Assembly: GCA_001683845.1 (NCBI GenBank)
Contig: LXQI01000007.1
Coordinates: 62,001 to 126,000 of the forward strand
From: Erythrobacter sp. ANT-B3C2
GTDB taxonomy: Bacteria; Pseudomonadota; Alphaproteobacteria; Sphingomonadales; Sphingomonadaceae
Direction of reading: 5' to 3'
Length of the DNA: 64,000 bases
Under the pieces are notes generated by a model. That model was not told the DNA's origin, did not search any database, and worked only from the letters and a program-made list of their open reading frames with translations. The position numbers and the translations under genes were made by a program. Of the stretch, positions 1 through 9,607 are shown piece by piece; positions within the stretch are counted from its first letter, which is position 1, and each line of letters opens with the position of its first letter.

Positions 1-354
1 CTCTTCGGCAGCGAAAAGAGCTGCGGTATCAAGGGCCTGCGGCTCGATCCCGAGAGCTTCTCTCTGAAAGTGGTCGAGGTGCCCCCCAGTGACTCCGGGG
101 CGGATTGGCAGGCCGCCGGCGTGCTGGTCCACAACGCCCGCAACCGCACCCTCGCGCACATGCTGGTGGAAATGCCCTTCGGTGCCTTCCCGATGGCGCT
201 GGGCGTGATCTACGATCACCCCGCAGCGACCTTCGAGGCCGGCATCATCGCAGAGCGCGCCAAGGCCAGTGAGGGCAAGGATTCCAGCCTCGCCCGCCTG
301 CTCGCCAAGGGCCAGACCTGGACCGTTTCCGGCACCGCTGCGGATCCGATCTGA
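1..354 (+). CDS. 2-oxoacid:ferredoxin oxidoreductase beta subunit, C-terminal fragment
   Basis: Only the last 117 codons lie in the window; the frame is open from base 1. The protein family is the thiamine-diphosphate-binding beta subunit of 2-oxoglutarate/2-oxoacid:ferredoxin oxidoreductase, which decarboxylates a 2-oxoacid to acyl-CoA while reducing ferredoxin. The visible part is the C-terminal tail, recognised from 'GIKGLRLDPESF' and 'HNARNRTLAHMLVEMPFGAFP', followed by the usual 'GVIYD' stretch. The TPP-binding core and cysteines lie upstream and cannot be checked. The alpha subunit gene is expected upstream on the same strand. The ORF track starts at an internal GTG-type codon (base 70), but coding clearly runs in from the edge. 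Confidence 0.85.
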   Translation, partial: LFGSEKSCGIKGLRLDPESFSLKVVEVPPSDSGADWQAAGVLVHNARNRTLAHMLVEMPFGAFPMALGVIYDHPAATFEAGIIAERAKASEGKDSSLARLLAKGQTWTVSGTAADPI

Positions 355-579
355 CCCGCCCGCAACTGGCTTAGGAGCCGCTTGCGGCGGCGTTCTACCC
401 GCGTTGCAAATCGCCAATCAGAGCCGATTTGCGCTCCCGATGTACCCGGCTTGCAGCCCATTGCACCACCGATGCAAACCCGTCCCACCCCGCTTTCCAT
501 GGCGGCGTAACCCGGTGCAAAAGCCCATCTTGCGGCCCCTAATCGCAGCGCGTAATCGCCTCCCGGTGGAGCGCATCGC
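355..579. other. Intergenic spacer rich in phased TGCA motifs
   Basis: This 225-bp spacer has no convincing gene. It carries five TGCA tetranucleotides (about one expected by chance) at 405, 452, 462, 473 and 516, several as TTGCA or TGCAA and some spaced one helical turn apart (10-11 bp). A very similar spacer precedes dnaE2 at 54784-55076. Its function is unknown. Confidence 0.4.
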
Positions 580-1497
580 ATGGACAATCTGACGCACAGC
601 CTCGTGGGCGCGCTCATTGGGCAGGCGGGGCTGAAGCGGAAAACCGGCCTTGCCATGCCCGCGCTGGTGATCGGCGCCAACCTGCCCGATATCGACGCCG
701 GCTGCGTTCTGCTGGGCGACATGCAGCACCTCGCCCTGCGCCGCGGGATCACCCACGGTCCCATTGCCTGGGTGCTGCTCCCGCTCGCCTTGGCCGGCCT
801 GCTTTACGGATGGGACCGATGGCAAGCCCGACGCGGCAGGCGTCCGGAAAGCCGCCGCCCGGTGCACTTCGGCTGGCTCTATGCGCTCGCCTTCATCGGC
901 TGCCTCTCACACCCGGCGCTCGACTGGCTGAACAGCTACGGTGTCCGTCTGCTCGCACCTTTCAGCAGCCGCTGGTTCTATGGCGACGTGCTGTTCATCA
1001 TCGATCTGTGGCTGTGGCTCGGCCTCGGCTTCGCCACCTGGCTTTCGCTGCGACGCGAGAAGCGAGGCGGGGAGTGGCGCCGCCCGGCGCAGGTCGCACT
1101 GGCGGCGTCGCTGGCCTATGTCGGGCTGAACGCCGCCATCACCTGGCAGGCCGAACGCTCGGTCGCCGATGCGCCCACCGGAACCGAGCAGGTTATCGCC
1201 AATCCGCAGCCGCTGGCCTCCTACCGCCGCTCGGTAGTCTCCGGGGGCAACGGCCTTTACGCGGTGGATGGTGAGACCCTGCCTGGAGTGCCGCTCGATC
1301 GCTGCGATCTAGCGGCGGCGCGCGCGGCCGTTCCGGCGGTGGACAATTTCCTGATCTGGGCGCGCGCACCCTTCGTCACCCCGCGCGAGGATGGCACCCA
1401 CCTGCTCGGCGATGCCCGCTTCGCCGATTCCCGCAGCCAAAGCCGCTTCAGTGTCGTTCTGCCCCAGGGGACCTGCCCGGAACGCCCCGGCGCCTGA
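580..1497 (+). CDS. YdjM-type membrane-bound metal-dependent hydrolase
   Basis: A 305-residue integral membrane protein of the YdjM / DUF457 family (LexA-regulated YdjM is the E. coli relative). The N-terminus shows the family metal-site pattern: 'MDNLTHSLVG' (H6), 'GANLPDID' (D37, D39) and 'RGITHGP' (H59). Hydrophobic stretches around residues 60-80, 105-120 and 145-170 suggest several membrane helices; the C-terminal third is soluble. The substrate of this family is not firmly known. It stands alone, with the photolyase gene starting 31 bp downstream, so the two may be co-transcribed. The family call is good; the exact reaction is not known. Confidence 0.8.
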   Translation: MDNLTHSLVGALIGQAGLKRKTGLAMPALVIGANLPDIDAGCVLLGDMQHLALRRGITHGPIAWVLLPLALAGLLYGWDRWQARRGRRPESRRPVHFGWLYALAFIGCLSHPALDWLNSYGVRLLAPFSSRWFYGDVLFIIDLWLWLGLGFATWLSLRREKRGGEWRRPAQVALAASLAYVGLNAAITWQAERSVADAPTGTEQVIANPQPLASYRRSVVSGGNGLYAVDGETLPGVPLDRCDLAAARAAVPAVDNFLIWARAPFVTPREDGTHLLGDARFADSRSQSRFSVVLPQGTCPERPGA

Positions 1498-1528
1498 GCC
1501 GCTTTGAAGTGCCAGAGGGGATGAGAAT

Positions 1529-2911
1529 TTGACCGCACCGCACATCGTCTGGCTCCGCCGCGACCTGCGCCTCGCCGACCAACCCGCCTTCGCCTGCGCC
1601 GCCGAAGCAGGCCCGGTAATCGCGGTCTATGTGCTCGACGACGAACGCGCCGGCGAGCGCCAGCTGGGCGGCGCCTCGCGCTGGTGGCTGCACCATTCGC
1701 TGATCTCGCTGGGCGCGGAACTGGAGCGGCGCGGCTCCCGCCTGATCCTGCGCCACGGCAACAGCGCGGAGCAAATTGCCCAACTCGCCGCCGAAACCGG
1801 CGCCGCCGCCGTCCACGCCCTGCGCCATTACGAGCCGTGGTGGCGTAACGCCGAAGACGAACTCGCCGGCCGCACCCGGCTGTGCCTGCACGATGGCAAT
1901 TACCTCGCCCCGCCGGGCAGCGTCACCACCGGCTCAGGCCAAACCTACAAGATCTACACCCCCTTTGCGAACGCACTGATGGAGCACATGCCGCCCGGCG
2001 ATCCGCTGCCCGCGCCCGAGCTTCGCGCGCCCGGTGCATGGCCCGCCAGCGACAGCCTCACCGATTGGCACCTCCTGCCGACCACCCCCGACTGGGCGAC
2101 GGGTTTCGTCGTCCATTGGCAAGTGGGCGAGCAGGCCGCTCACGCGAGGCTCGACGATTTCCTCGGCCGGGTCCGGGATTATGCGGGGCACCGCAACCTG
2201 CCCTCGGTCGATGGTTCCTCGCAACTGTCCCCACACCTGCACTGGGGCGAGATCTCGCCCGCACAGGTGTGGCACGCGCTGCAAGGGACGGCCGGCGAGG
2301 GCGCGGACACTTACCGCCGTGAGATCGTCTGGCGGGATTTCACGCAGAACATCATCTACGCGTTTCCGCACTATCCTGACGGTAATTACCGCCAGCAATT
2401 CGACAATTTCCCTTGGCGCGACCCGGCCACCGACCCGGCCGCCGCTGCCGATCTTGCCGCCTGGCAGCAGGGCCGCACCGGCTACCCGATCGTCGATGCC
2501 GGGATGCGCCAGCTGTGGCGGATGGGCTGGATGCACAATCGCGTGCGGATGATCACCGCCAGCTTCCTCATCAAGCACCTGCTGATTGACTGGCGCCACG
2601 GCGAGCGCTGGTTTTGGAATGCGCTGGTGGATGCCGATCATGCCAATAATTCGGTCAACTGGCAGTGGGTCAGCGGCACGGGCGTCGATACCCAGCTGTT
2701 CACCCGCATCATGGCCCCGCTTAGCCAGTCCGAGAAGTTCGATGCCGCCGGCTATATTCGCGAGTTCGTGCCTGAGCTGGCCGAGCTGCCCGACGCCGAC
2801 ATTCACGATCCGGCCGACGAGCCTCGCCCGGCGGCCTATCCGCCGCGGCTGATCGGCCACAGGGAAGCGCGCGAGCGGGCGCTCGTCGCCTATCGCATGC
2901 TGCGCGGTTGA
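1529..2911 (+). CDS. phrB: Deoxyribodipyrimidine photo-lyase
   Basis: A 460-residue flavoprotein that splits cyclobutane pyrimidine dimers with blue light. The N-terminal antenna-binding alpha/beta domain opens with 'IVWLRRDLRLADQPAF'. The C-terminal FAD-binding helical domain contains 'MRQLWRMGWMHNRVRM' and 'VNWQWVSGTGVD', both hallmark photolyase segments. The length is normal for class I CPD photolyases. The start is a TTG preceded at about 8 bp by a purine-rich site (AGAGGGG); no ATG gives a complete N-terminus. A member of the cryptochrome branch cannot be excluded by eye. The cfa-like gene begins 4 bp after the stop, so an operon is likely. Confidence 0.93.
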   Translation: MTAPHIVWLRRDLRLADQPAFACAAEAGPVIAVYVLDDERAGERQLGGASRWWLHHSLISLGAELERRGSRLILRHGNSAEQIAQLAAETGAAAVHALRHYEPWWRNAEDELAGRTRLCLHDGNYLAPPGSVTTGSGQTYKIYTPFANALMEHMPPGDPLPAPELRAPGAWPASDSLTDWHLLPTTPDWATGFVVHWQVGEQAAHARLDDFLGRVRDYAGHRNLPSVDGSSQLSPHLHWGEISPAQVWHALQGTAGEGADTYRREIVWRDFTQNIIYAFPHYPDGNYRQQFDNFPWRDPATDPAAAADLAAWQQGRTGYPIVDAGMRQLWRMGWMHNRVRMITASFLIKHLLIDWRHGERWFWNALVDADHANNSVNWQWVSGTGVDTQLFTRIMAPLSQSEKFDAAGYIREFVPELAELPDADIHDPADEPRPAAYPPRLIGHREARERALVAYRMLRG

Positions 2912-2915
2912 GCCG

Positions 2916-4214
2916 ATGGGTCGTGCCTTGCCGCCGCCACGGTGCACGGCCATAGAGCGGCGTATGGGCGGGCAGGGCCCTTTACGCGGCACGGCATTGC
3001 TGGCAGCAGGGCGGCGCTTTCGCTCCCGGCATGGCATCTTCGCGCGGGCCTTTACGCGCCTGTGCGGCTGGGGCCTGCAGCGAGTGGTCGAGCGGATCGA
3101 CGCCGGGCTCCAGACCGGCGCCATCCACGCCACGCTGCCCGATGGCTCGCGCCTGATGCTCGGAGGGCGCCGCCCCGGTTTTGAGCCGATCGTGGAACTG
3201 CGCGACTGGCGGGCGCTGCTGCGGCTGGCGACCGGCGGCTCGGCCGGCTGGTACCAGGCGTGGGAGGCGGGCGAGTGGGCGAGCCCCGATCCGGTGCCGC
3301 TGTTCGCCCTGTTCATGGCCAATGGCGAGAGCTTGGGCGACGCGGCCCGCGCCAAGGGCCCGTGGCGCTGGGCGGCGAGGGCGCTGCATGCGCTCAACCG
3401 CAACACCCGGGCGAGGGCGCAGCGCAACATCCAAGCCCATTACGATCTGGGCAACGATTTCTACGCCGCCTGGCTCGATCCGACGATGAGCTATTCGAGC
3501 GGGATGGGAGTGGGCGCGGACGGGCTCGAGGCGGCGCAGCACCGAAAATGGGCGCGCCTGGCCGAGCGGATTGGCACTCCCGCCACCGTGCTCGACATTG
3601 GCTGCGGCTGGGGCGGGCTGTGCACCTTCCTGGCCGAGCGCGGCGCAGCGGTGACCGGCATCAGCCTTTCCGCCGAGCAGCTGGCCTGGGCGAGGGCACA
3701 CCACCATCCGGTCGTCCGCTTCGAAAAGCGTGATTACCGCGATGTAGCGGGGCCGTACGACGCCATCGTCAGTGTGGAGATGGTCGAGGCGCTGGGCCGT
3801 GAATATTGGCCGGCCTATCTCGATGCCATCGCCCACGCACTGAAACCCGGCGGGCAGGCGGCGATCCAGTTCATCTCGTTGAAGGAGGTACTGTTCGAGG
3901 CCTATGCCGCCAGCGCCGATTTCATCCAGGCCTATATTTTCCCCGGCGGGCTGCTGATCAAGACCAGCGAATTCCGCTCACTCGCCGCAGAGCGCGGGCT
4001 CGATTGGCAGGACCAAGAGGATTTCGGCCCCGACTATGCCGAAACGCTGAAGGCCTGGCGCGAGCGGTTTGAGGCGGCGGTGGCGCAGGGCCGGCTGCCG
4101 CCCGGTTTCGACCGGCGGTTCTGCGACCTGTGGCGCTATTACCTGATGTATTGCGAGGGCGGCTTCCGCGGCGGCGGGATCGACGTCAGCCAGATCACGC
4201 TGGTCAAGCGCTGA
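2916..4214 (+). CDS. cfa: Cyclopropane-fatty-acyl-phospholipid synthase
   Basis: A SAM-dependent methyltransferase that methylenates cis double bonds of membrane phospholipid acyl chains, 432 residues. 'NIQAHYDLGNDFYAAW' (about 171-186) and the SAM-binding glycine motif 'VLDIGCGWGG' (225-234) are typical of the CFA synthase family. 'SVEMVEALGREYWP' matches the region after motif I. The predicted start directly follows the photolyase stop without an obvious ribosome site; an in-frame ATG at 2964 is an alternative. Related plant or mycolic-acid-type enzymes share these motifs, so the exact lipid product is inferred. Confidence 0.9.
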   Translation: MGRALPPPRCTAIERRMGGQGPLRGTALLAAGRRFRSRHGIFARAFTRLCGWGLQRVVERIDAGLQTGAIHATLPDGSRLMLGGRRPGFEPIVELRDWRALLRLATGGSAGWYQAWEAGEWASPDPVPLFALFMANGESLGDAARAKGPWRWAARALHALNRNTRARAQRNIQAHYDLGNDFYAAWLDPTMSYSSGMGVGADGLEAAQHRKWARLAERIGTPATVLDIGCGWGGLCTFLAERGAAVTGISLSAEQLAWARAHHHPVVRFEKRDYRDVAGPYDAIVSVEMVEALGREYWPAYLDAIAHALKPGGQAAIQFISLKEVLFEAYAASADFIQAYIFPGGLLIKTSEFRSLAAERGLDWQDQEDFGPDYAETLKAWRERFEAAVAQGRLPPGFDRRFCDLWRYYLMYCEGGFRGGGIDVSQITLVKR

Positions 4215-4226
4215 ACCGCGGAGGCT

Positions 4227-5285
4227 TCAGCCCCGGCGCTCCAGCAGCGGGCGCCACCAATCCTCATTCTCAAGATACCACGCCAGCGTCTGCGCGAAGC
4301 CTGCAGTGAAGTCGCGCTGCGGCGCGTAGCCCAGTTCGCTCTCGATCTTGGAGCAATCGATCGCATAGCGCCGATCGTGGCCGGCGCGATCGGTGACGTA
4401 GGTCTTCAGCGATGCGGAAGGATCGCCACGCGCGGCTGGCGCATCGGGGAAGCGGGTGGCGAGGTCCGGCCGCTCCGTAAAGGCGCGGTCCACCGCGGCG
4501 CAGATCTCGTCGATTACCTGCATGTTCGGCAGCTCGGCCCCGCCGCCGATATTGTACATCTCGCCCGGCCGCCCATCCTCGATCACGCGCTCGATGCCGT
4601 AGCAATGATCCTCCACATGCAGCCAGTCGCGCACGTTCATTCCGTCGCCGTAGATCGGCAGGTTGCGCCCCTCCAGGCAGTTGAGGAGGAACAGCGGGAT
4701 CAGCTTCTCAGGGAATTGGTAGGGCCCGTAATTGTTCGAGCAATTGCTGGTGGTGGTCTGCAGGCCAAAGGTGTGGTGATAGGCGCGCACCAGATGATCG
4801 GAGCCCGCCTTGGAGGCCGAGTAGGGTGAGTTCGGCGCATATTGCGTGGCCTCGCTGAAGGCCGGATCCTGCGGGCCGAGCGAGCCGTAGACCTCGTCGG
4901 TCGAGACATGGTGGAAGCGATGCGGGCGCCCGCCATCGTCCAGCCACACCGTGCGCGCCGCCTTCAGCAGGCTGTGCGTGCCAATGACGTTGGTGGAGAC
5001 GAAGGCGTCTGGCCCGGTGATGGAGCGATCGACATGGCTCTCGGCGGCGAAGTGCACGATCGTGTCGATCCCGCGCTGGCGCAGCAGCTGCTCGACCAGT
5101 TCGGTGTCGAGGATATCGCCCTCAACCAGCTCCACTCCCGGGAGGCCGGCGATGTTGGCCGGATTGCCGGCATAGGTGAGCAGGTCGAGCACGGTGATTG
5201 TATCGTCCGGATGCCGTGCCCGCCAGAAATGCACAAAATTGGCGCCGATGAAGCCGGCGCCGCCGGTGACGAGAAGTTCAGCCAT
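4227..5285 (-). CDS. rfbB: dTDP-glucose 4,6-dehydratase
   Basis: Second enzyme of dTDP-L-rhamnose synthesis, converting dTDP-glucose to dTDP-4-keto-6-deoxyglucose with bound NAD+. The 352 residues show the Rossmann motif 'TGGAGFIG' (7-14), the catalytic 'STDEVYG' segment (D130, E131) and the SDR Y155-x3-K159 pair in 'YSASK'. 'CSNNYGPYQFPEKLIP' is also diagnostic. It is the last gene of the minus-strand block and its start overlaps the end of rfbD by 8 bp, which implies translational coupling. Confidence 0.95.
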   Translation of the reverse strand: MAELLVTGGAGFIGANFVHFWRARHPDDTITVLDLLTYAGNPANIAGLPGVELVEGDILDTELVEQLLRQRGIDTIVHFAAESHVDRSITGPDAFVSTNVIGTHSLLKAARTVWLDDGGRPHRFHHVSTDEVYGSLGPQDPAFSEATQYAPNSPYSASKAGSDHLVRAYHHTFGLQTTTSNCSNNYGPYQFPEKLIPLFLLNCLEGRNLPIYGDGMNVRDWLHVEDHCYGIERVIEDGRPGEMYNIGGGAELPNMQVIDEICAAVDRAFTERPDLATRFPDAPAARGDPSASLKTYVTDRAGHDRRYAIDCSKIESELGYAPQRDFTAGFAQTLAWYLENEDWWRPLLERRG

Positions 5286-6135
5286 CGTTGTTCAACTCTT
5301 CTAGCATGTGCCGCAAATTGACCCGCCAGTGCGGCGCGGGGCCGCCGAGCAGACGCCAGGTCGCGCTCTTCTCAAGCACGGAATAGGCCGGGCGCTGCGC
5401 GGGGGTGGGGAAATCTTCGGTGGCGATCGGCACGATCTGCGCAGCCGTTTGCAGCAGGCCGAGCGCCAGCGCCTCCTCCTGGATCGCGACGGCGAAATCG
5501 TACCAGCTGGCGACGCCGCTATCGGTGTAGTGATACAGGCCCGTGGCGCCTTGCTGCGCAAGCGCCCAGATCGCCGAAGCCAGCGCAGGCGCCCAGGTGG
5601 GGGTGCCGATCTGGTCGGCGACCACGCGAACCTCCTCGCGCTCGCCCATCAGGCGCAGCATGGTGCGCACGAAATTGGCACCCTGCGCATCGTAGACCCA
5701 GGCGGTGCGGACCACCAACGCATCGGAGCCGGCGGCTTGTTCGCCGGCGAGCTTGCTGCGGCCATAGGCGCCGAGCGGGGCGGTGGAGGCGTCGGGCGGG
5801 AAGGGGCGGCCGGCGGTGCCGTCGAACACGAAATCGGTCGAGACATGCACCAGCTGCGCGCCCGCCTCCGCGGCAGCGGCGGCGAGGTGGCCGACGGCGT
5901 GGCCGTTGATGGCCAGCGCGGCTGCTTCCTCGCTCTCGGCGCGGTCGACGGCGGTATAGGCGGCGGCGTTGAAGATGTGCGTGGGGGCAAGCTCGCTCAC
6001 GAAGCGCTCGACCGCGGCGGCATCGGCAATGTCGAGCGTGGAATGATCGGCGGCGACGGTCTCGGCCCCGGCTGGCGCCGAGGCGAGCAGCGCCCGGCCG
6101 AGTTGCCCGCCCGCTCCGGTGACGAGCACCTTCAT
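5278..6135 (-). CDS. rfbD: dTDP-4-dehydrorhamnose reductase
   Basis: Last step to dTDP-L-rhamnose: NAD(P)H-dependent reduction of dTDP-4-dehydrorhamnose. The extended-SDR fold is visible as 'VTGAGGQLG' (5-13), 'VSTDFVFDG' and 'YGRSKLAGE' (Y-x3-K). The ORF track runs 86 codons further upstream, but that is read-through into rfbC. The ATG at 6135 gives '[13 protein letters not shown]', the canonical N-terminus, and overlaps the rfbC stop as ATGA. The product is 285 residues, normal for RmlD. Confidence 0.95.
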   Translation of the reverse strand: MKVLVTGAGGQLGRALLASAPAGAETVAADHSTLDIADAAAVERFVSELAPTHIFNAAAYTAVDRAESEEAAALAINGHAVGHLAAAAAEAGAQLVHVSTDFVFDGTAGRPFPPDASTAPLGAYGRSKLAGEQAAGSDALVVRTAWVYDAQGANFVRTMLRLMGEREEVRVVADQIGTPTWAPALASAIWALAQQGATGLYHYTDSGVASWYDFAVAIQEEALALGLLQTAAQIVPIATEDFPTPAQRPAYSVLEKSATWRLLGGPAPHWRVNLRHMLEELNNDG

Positions 6136-6677
6136 GTGAAGGCCGTGATCTCGGCAAAAGGCTGCGCCGCCTTGTCTTTGGCCGATAGCTGCGGCTCGAT
6201 GCCGTCCAGCGGCCATTCGATGCCGAGCGTGGGGTCGTTCCAGAGCAGGCTGTGCTCGCTCGCCGGATCGTAGAAGGCGGTGCACTTGTAGAGAAAGTCC
6301 GTGCCGTCCTCCAGGCACAGGAAGCCGTGCGCCATGCCCGGCGGGGCCCACAGCATGTGCTTGTTGGCCGCGCTCAACTCGGCCCCGAACCATTTGCCGA
6401 AGCTGGGCGAGGAGCGCCGAACATCCACGATCACGTCGAACACCGCGCCGCTCGCCACCCGCACCAGCTTGCCCTGGGGGTTGGGGCTCTGGAAGTGCAG
6501 CCCGCGCAGCACGCCCCTGGCCGAGCGGCTATGATTGTCCTGCACGAATGCAAAGTCCAGCCCGGCTTCGGCAAAGGCGCGTGCGTTCCAGCTCTCCATG
6601 AAGAAGCCGCGCTCATCGCCGAACACGCGCGGCTTGATCAGCCACGCGCCGTCGATGCCGGTCTCGATCAGTTCCAC
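6132..6677 (-). CDS. rfbC: dTDP-4-dehydrorhamnose 3,5-epimerase
   Basis: Cupin-fold epimerase acting at C3 and C5 of dTDP-4-keto-6-deoxyglucose; 181 residues, the normal RmlC length. Recognised from '[15 protein letters not shown]', the catalytic histidine in 'GVLRGLHFQ' (H61), and '[22 protein letters not shown]'. The start overlaps rfbA by 10 bp and the stop overlaps rfbD, so the order A-C-D-B is fully coupled. Confidence 0.95.
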   Translation of the reverse strand: MELIETGIDGAWLIKPRVFGDERGFFMESWNARAFAEAGLDFAFVQDNHSRSARGVLRGLHFQSPNPQGKLVRVASGAVFDVIVDVRRSSPSFGKWFGAELSAANKHMLWAPPGMAHGFLCLEDGTDFLYKCTAFYDPASEHSLLWNDPTLGIEWPLDGIEPQLSAKDKAAQPFAEITAFT

Positions 6678-7555
6678 CGCGTGCCACCCGCGAGCAACTT
6701 CATCAGATATTCGCCATAACCGGACTTACGCAGCGGCGCGGCGACCCGTTCCAGCTGGGCATCGTCGATGAAGCCCATCCGCCAGGCGAGCTCTTCCGGG
6801 CAGGCGATTTTGAGGCCCTGCCGCTCCTCGGTGATCCGCACGTAATTGCCCGCATCGCTGAGCGAGGCGTGCGTGCCGGTATCGAGCCAGGCATAGCCGC
6901 GGCCCATGATCTCGACATTCAGTTCGCCCGCTTCGAGATACATCCGGTTGAGATCGGTTATCTCCAGCTCGCCGCGTTCGGACGGCTCGATCCGGTGCGC
7001 CATCTCCACCGCGCGGCCATCGTAGAAATAGAGCCCGGTCACCGCATAGTTCGACCGGGGGCGCTCGGGCTTCTCCTCGATCGAGATCGCGCGGCCCGCA
7101 TCGTCGAACTCGACCACGCCGTAGGCCCGTGCATCCTCGACGTGGTAGCCGAACACCGTTGCGCCGGTTTCTCGGCCGGAGGCGCGCTGCAGCAGTTCGG
7201 TCAGTCCGTGCCCGTAGAAGATGTTGTCGCCCAGGATCAGCGAGGAGGGCGCCTCGCCCACGAAATCGGCGCCGATGTGATAGGCTTGCGCCAGCCCGCC
7301 CGGCTCCGGCTGCACCGAATAGCTGAGCGACAGGCCAATCTCCGACCCGTCGCCGAGCAGCGCCTGGAACGCCGGCTGGTCGTGCGGGGTGGTGATGATC
7401 AGGATTTCGTGGATGCCGCTGAGGATCAGAACGCTCAGCGGATAATAGATCATTGGCTTGTCGTAGACCGGCATCAACTGCTTGGAGACGCCCTTGGTCA
7501 GGGGATAGAGCCGCGTGCCCGAGCCTCCGGCCAGGATGATGCCCTTGCGTTCCAT
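6668..7555 (-). CDS. rfbA: Glucose-1-phosphate thymidylyltransferase
   Basis: First enzyme of the dTDP-L-rhamnose route: dTTP plus glucose-1-phosphate gives dTDP-glucose. The 295 residues begin '[20 protein letters not shown]', the nucleotidyltransferase signature, followed by '[20 protein letters not shown]' and '[11 protein letters not shown]'. The length matches RmlA. It is the first gene of the coupled rfbACDB set. The promoter is expected in the 169 bp between it and the upstream UDP-xylose synthase gene, although read-through from that gene is possible. Confidence 0.95.
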   Translation of the reverse strand: MERKGIILAGGSGTRLYPLTKGVSKQLMPVYDKPMIYYPLSVLILSGIHEILIITTPHDQPAFQALLGDGSEIGLSLSYSVQPEPGGLAQAYHIGADFVGEAPSSLILGDNIFYGHGLTELLQRASGRETGATVFGYHVEDARAYGVVEFDDAGRAISIEEKPERPRSNYAVTGLYFYDGRAVEMAHRIEPSERGELEITDLNRMYLEAGELNVEIMGRGYAWLDTGTHASLSDAGNYVRITEERQGLKIACPEELAWRMGFIDDAQLERVAAPLRKSGYGEYLMKLLAGGTRWN

Positions 7556-7724
7556 AAGACGATCCCCTGTGGCCGATCGCAGCCGGTCGCGCTGTTGCAG
7601 ATCGCCCTGCCTATATCAACCGGTGGCTGCGGCGGCTTGGGTGCAGTGCAGCAATGGCACGCCGCCGTTGGCCCTTCGCAACAGGCTCGCTCGATCCCGC
7701 GAGCCTGCAGCCCCGACCCACCTT

Positions 7725-8687
<963 letters not shown>

Positions 8688-8869
8688 GCGAGGTTCTCCA
8701 AGAGAGTCGCCGCCAGTCCAAGGCCGGCAGCGCGCCTATAAGGCAGTGCTCCTACTCATGAATGACGCCTCGCGTCGAGCCCTCGCGAGCCGGAATAGCA
8801 TACACGGTGGAGCGAAGAGGCAGCCTGCGGTCCGCCACGTCAGCGAGGCGGGCCGCGCCCCCGCTGCGC

Positions 8870-9607
8870 CTATCCCTCCACCCGCTCGCGATGACCAGTG
8901 GGGAAATCCTCGGCCACCAGCGCGGCGATGCGTTGCGCGACGGTCTCCGGCGGTTTGACGGTTTGCGGATCTTCGCCGGGAAAGGCGCGGGCGCGCATGG
9001 TGGTGCGGGTTGCGCCCGGATCGAGGATCGCCACGCGGATGGACGAGATCCGCTCCACTTCCTGCGCATAGGTGGCCAGCAGGCAATCGAACGCCGCCTT
9101 GGTGGCACCATAGGCGCCCCAATAGGCGCGGGGAGCCGCGCCAACGGAGCTGGTGAGGCCAACCACGCGGGCGACTTCGCTGCGTCGCAGCAGCGGATCG
9201 AAGGCGGCAATCAGCGCCTGGGTCGCCATCACGTTGAGCGTCAGCACGCGGGTGAACTCCTTGGCTTCGATCTGTGCGACCGGCCCGAGCTGCGGCAGGA
9301 CCGCGGCGTTGAGGACGAGGATGTCGAGCCGCTCCCACCGTTCAGCGACGGCGGCGGCGAGGCGGGGGAGAGCATCGCCCTCGGCAAGGTCGAACGGGGC
9401 AATGGTGGCGCTGCCACCAGCCTGGTGGATCGCATCCTCCACCCGCTCGAGATCAGAGACGGTGCGGCCACTGATCAGCACATGCGCACCCGCCGCTGCG
9501 AGCGCCTGCGCGGTGGCCGCGCCGATGCCGCGGCTGGCGCCCGTGACGTACGCAATGCGCCCGCCCAGCGGCCCAGTGGCATGCGACCCGGTGGCATCCT
9601 CGACCAT
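8870..9607 (-). CDS. SDR family NAD(P)-dependent oxidoreductase
   Basis: A 245-residue classical short-chain dehydrogenase of unknown substrate. It has the cofactor motif 'VTGASRGIGAA', 'LVLNAAV' (NAG-like), the catalytic serine region 'VGLTSSVGAA' and Y-x3-K in 'YWGAYGATK'. The chosen ATG at 9607 gives a complete Rossmann start and shares one base with the purF stop (TGATG), so it is translationally coupled to purF. The longer ORF-track start lies inside purF. The purF-SDR pairing is a genomic habit of sphingomonads as I recall it, and says little about substrate. Confidence 0.85.
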   Translation of the reverse strand: MVEDATGSHATGPLGGRIAYVTGASRGIGAATAQALAAAGAHVLISGRTVSDLERVEDAIHQAGGSATIAPFDLAEGDALPRLAAAVAERWERLDILVLNAAVLPQLGPVAQIEAKEFTRVLTLNVMATQALIAAFDPLLRRSEVARVVGLTSSVGAAPRAYWGAYGATKAAFDCLLATYAQEVERISSIRVAILDPGATRTTMRARAFPGEDPQTVKPPETVAQRIAALVAEDFPTGHRERVEG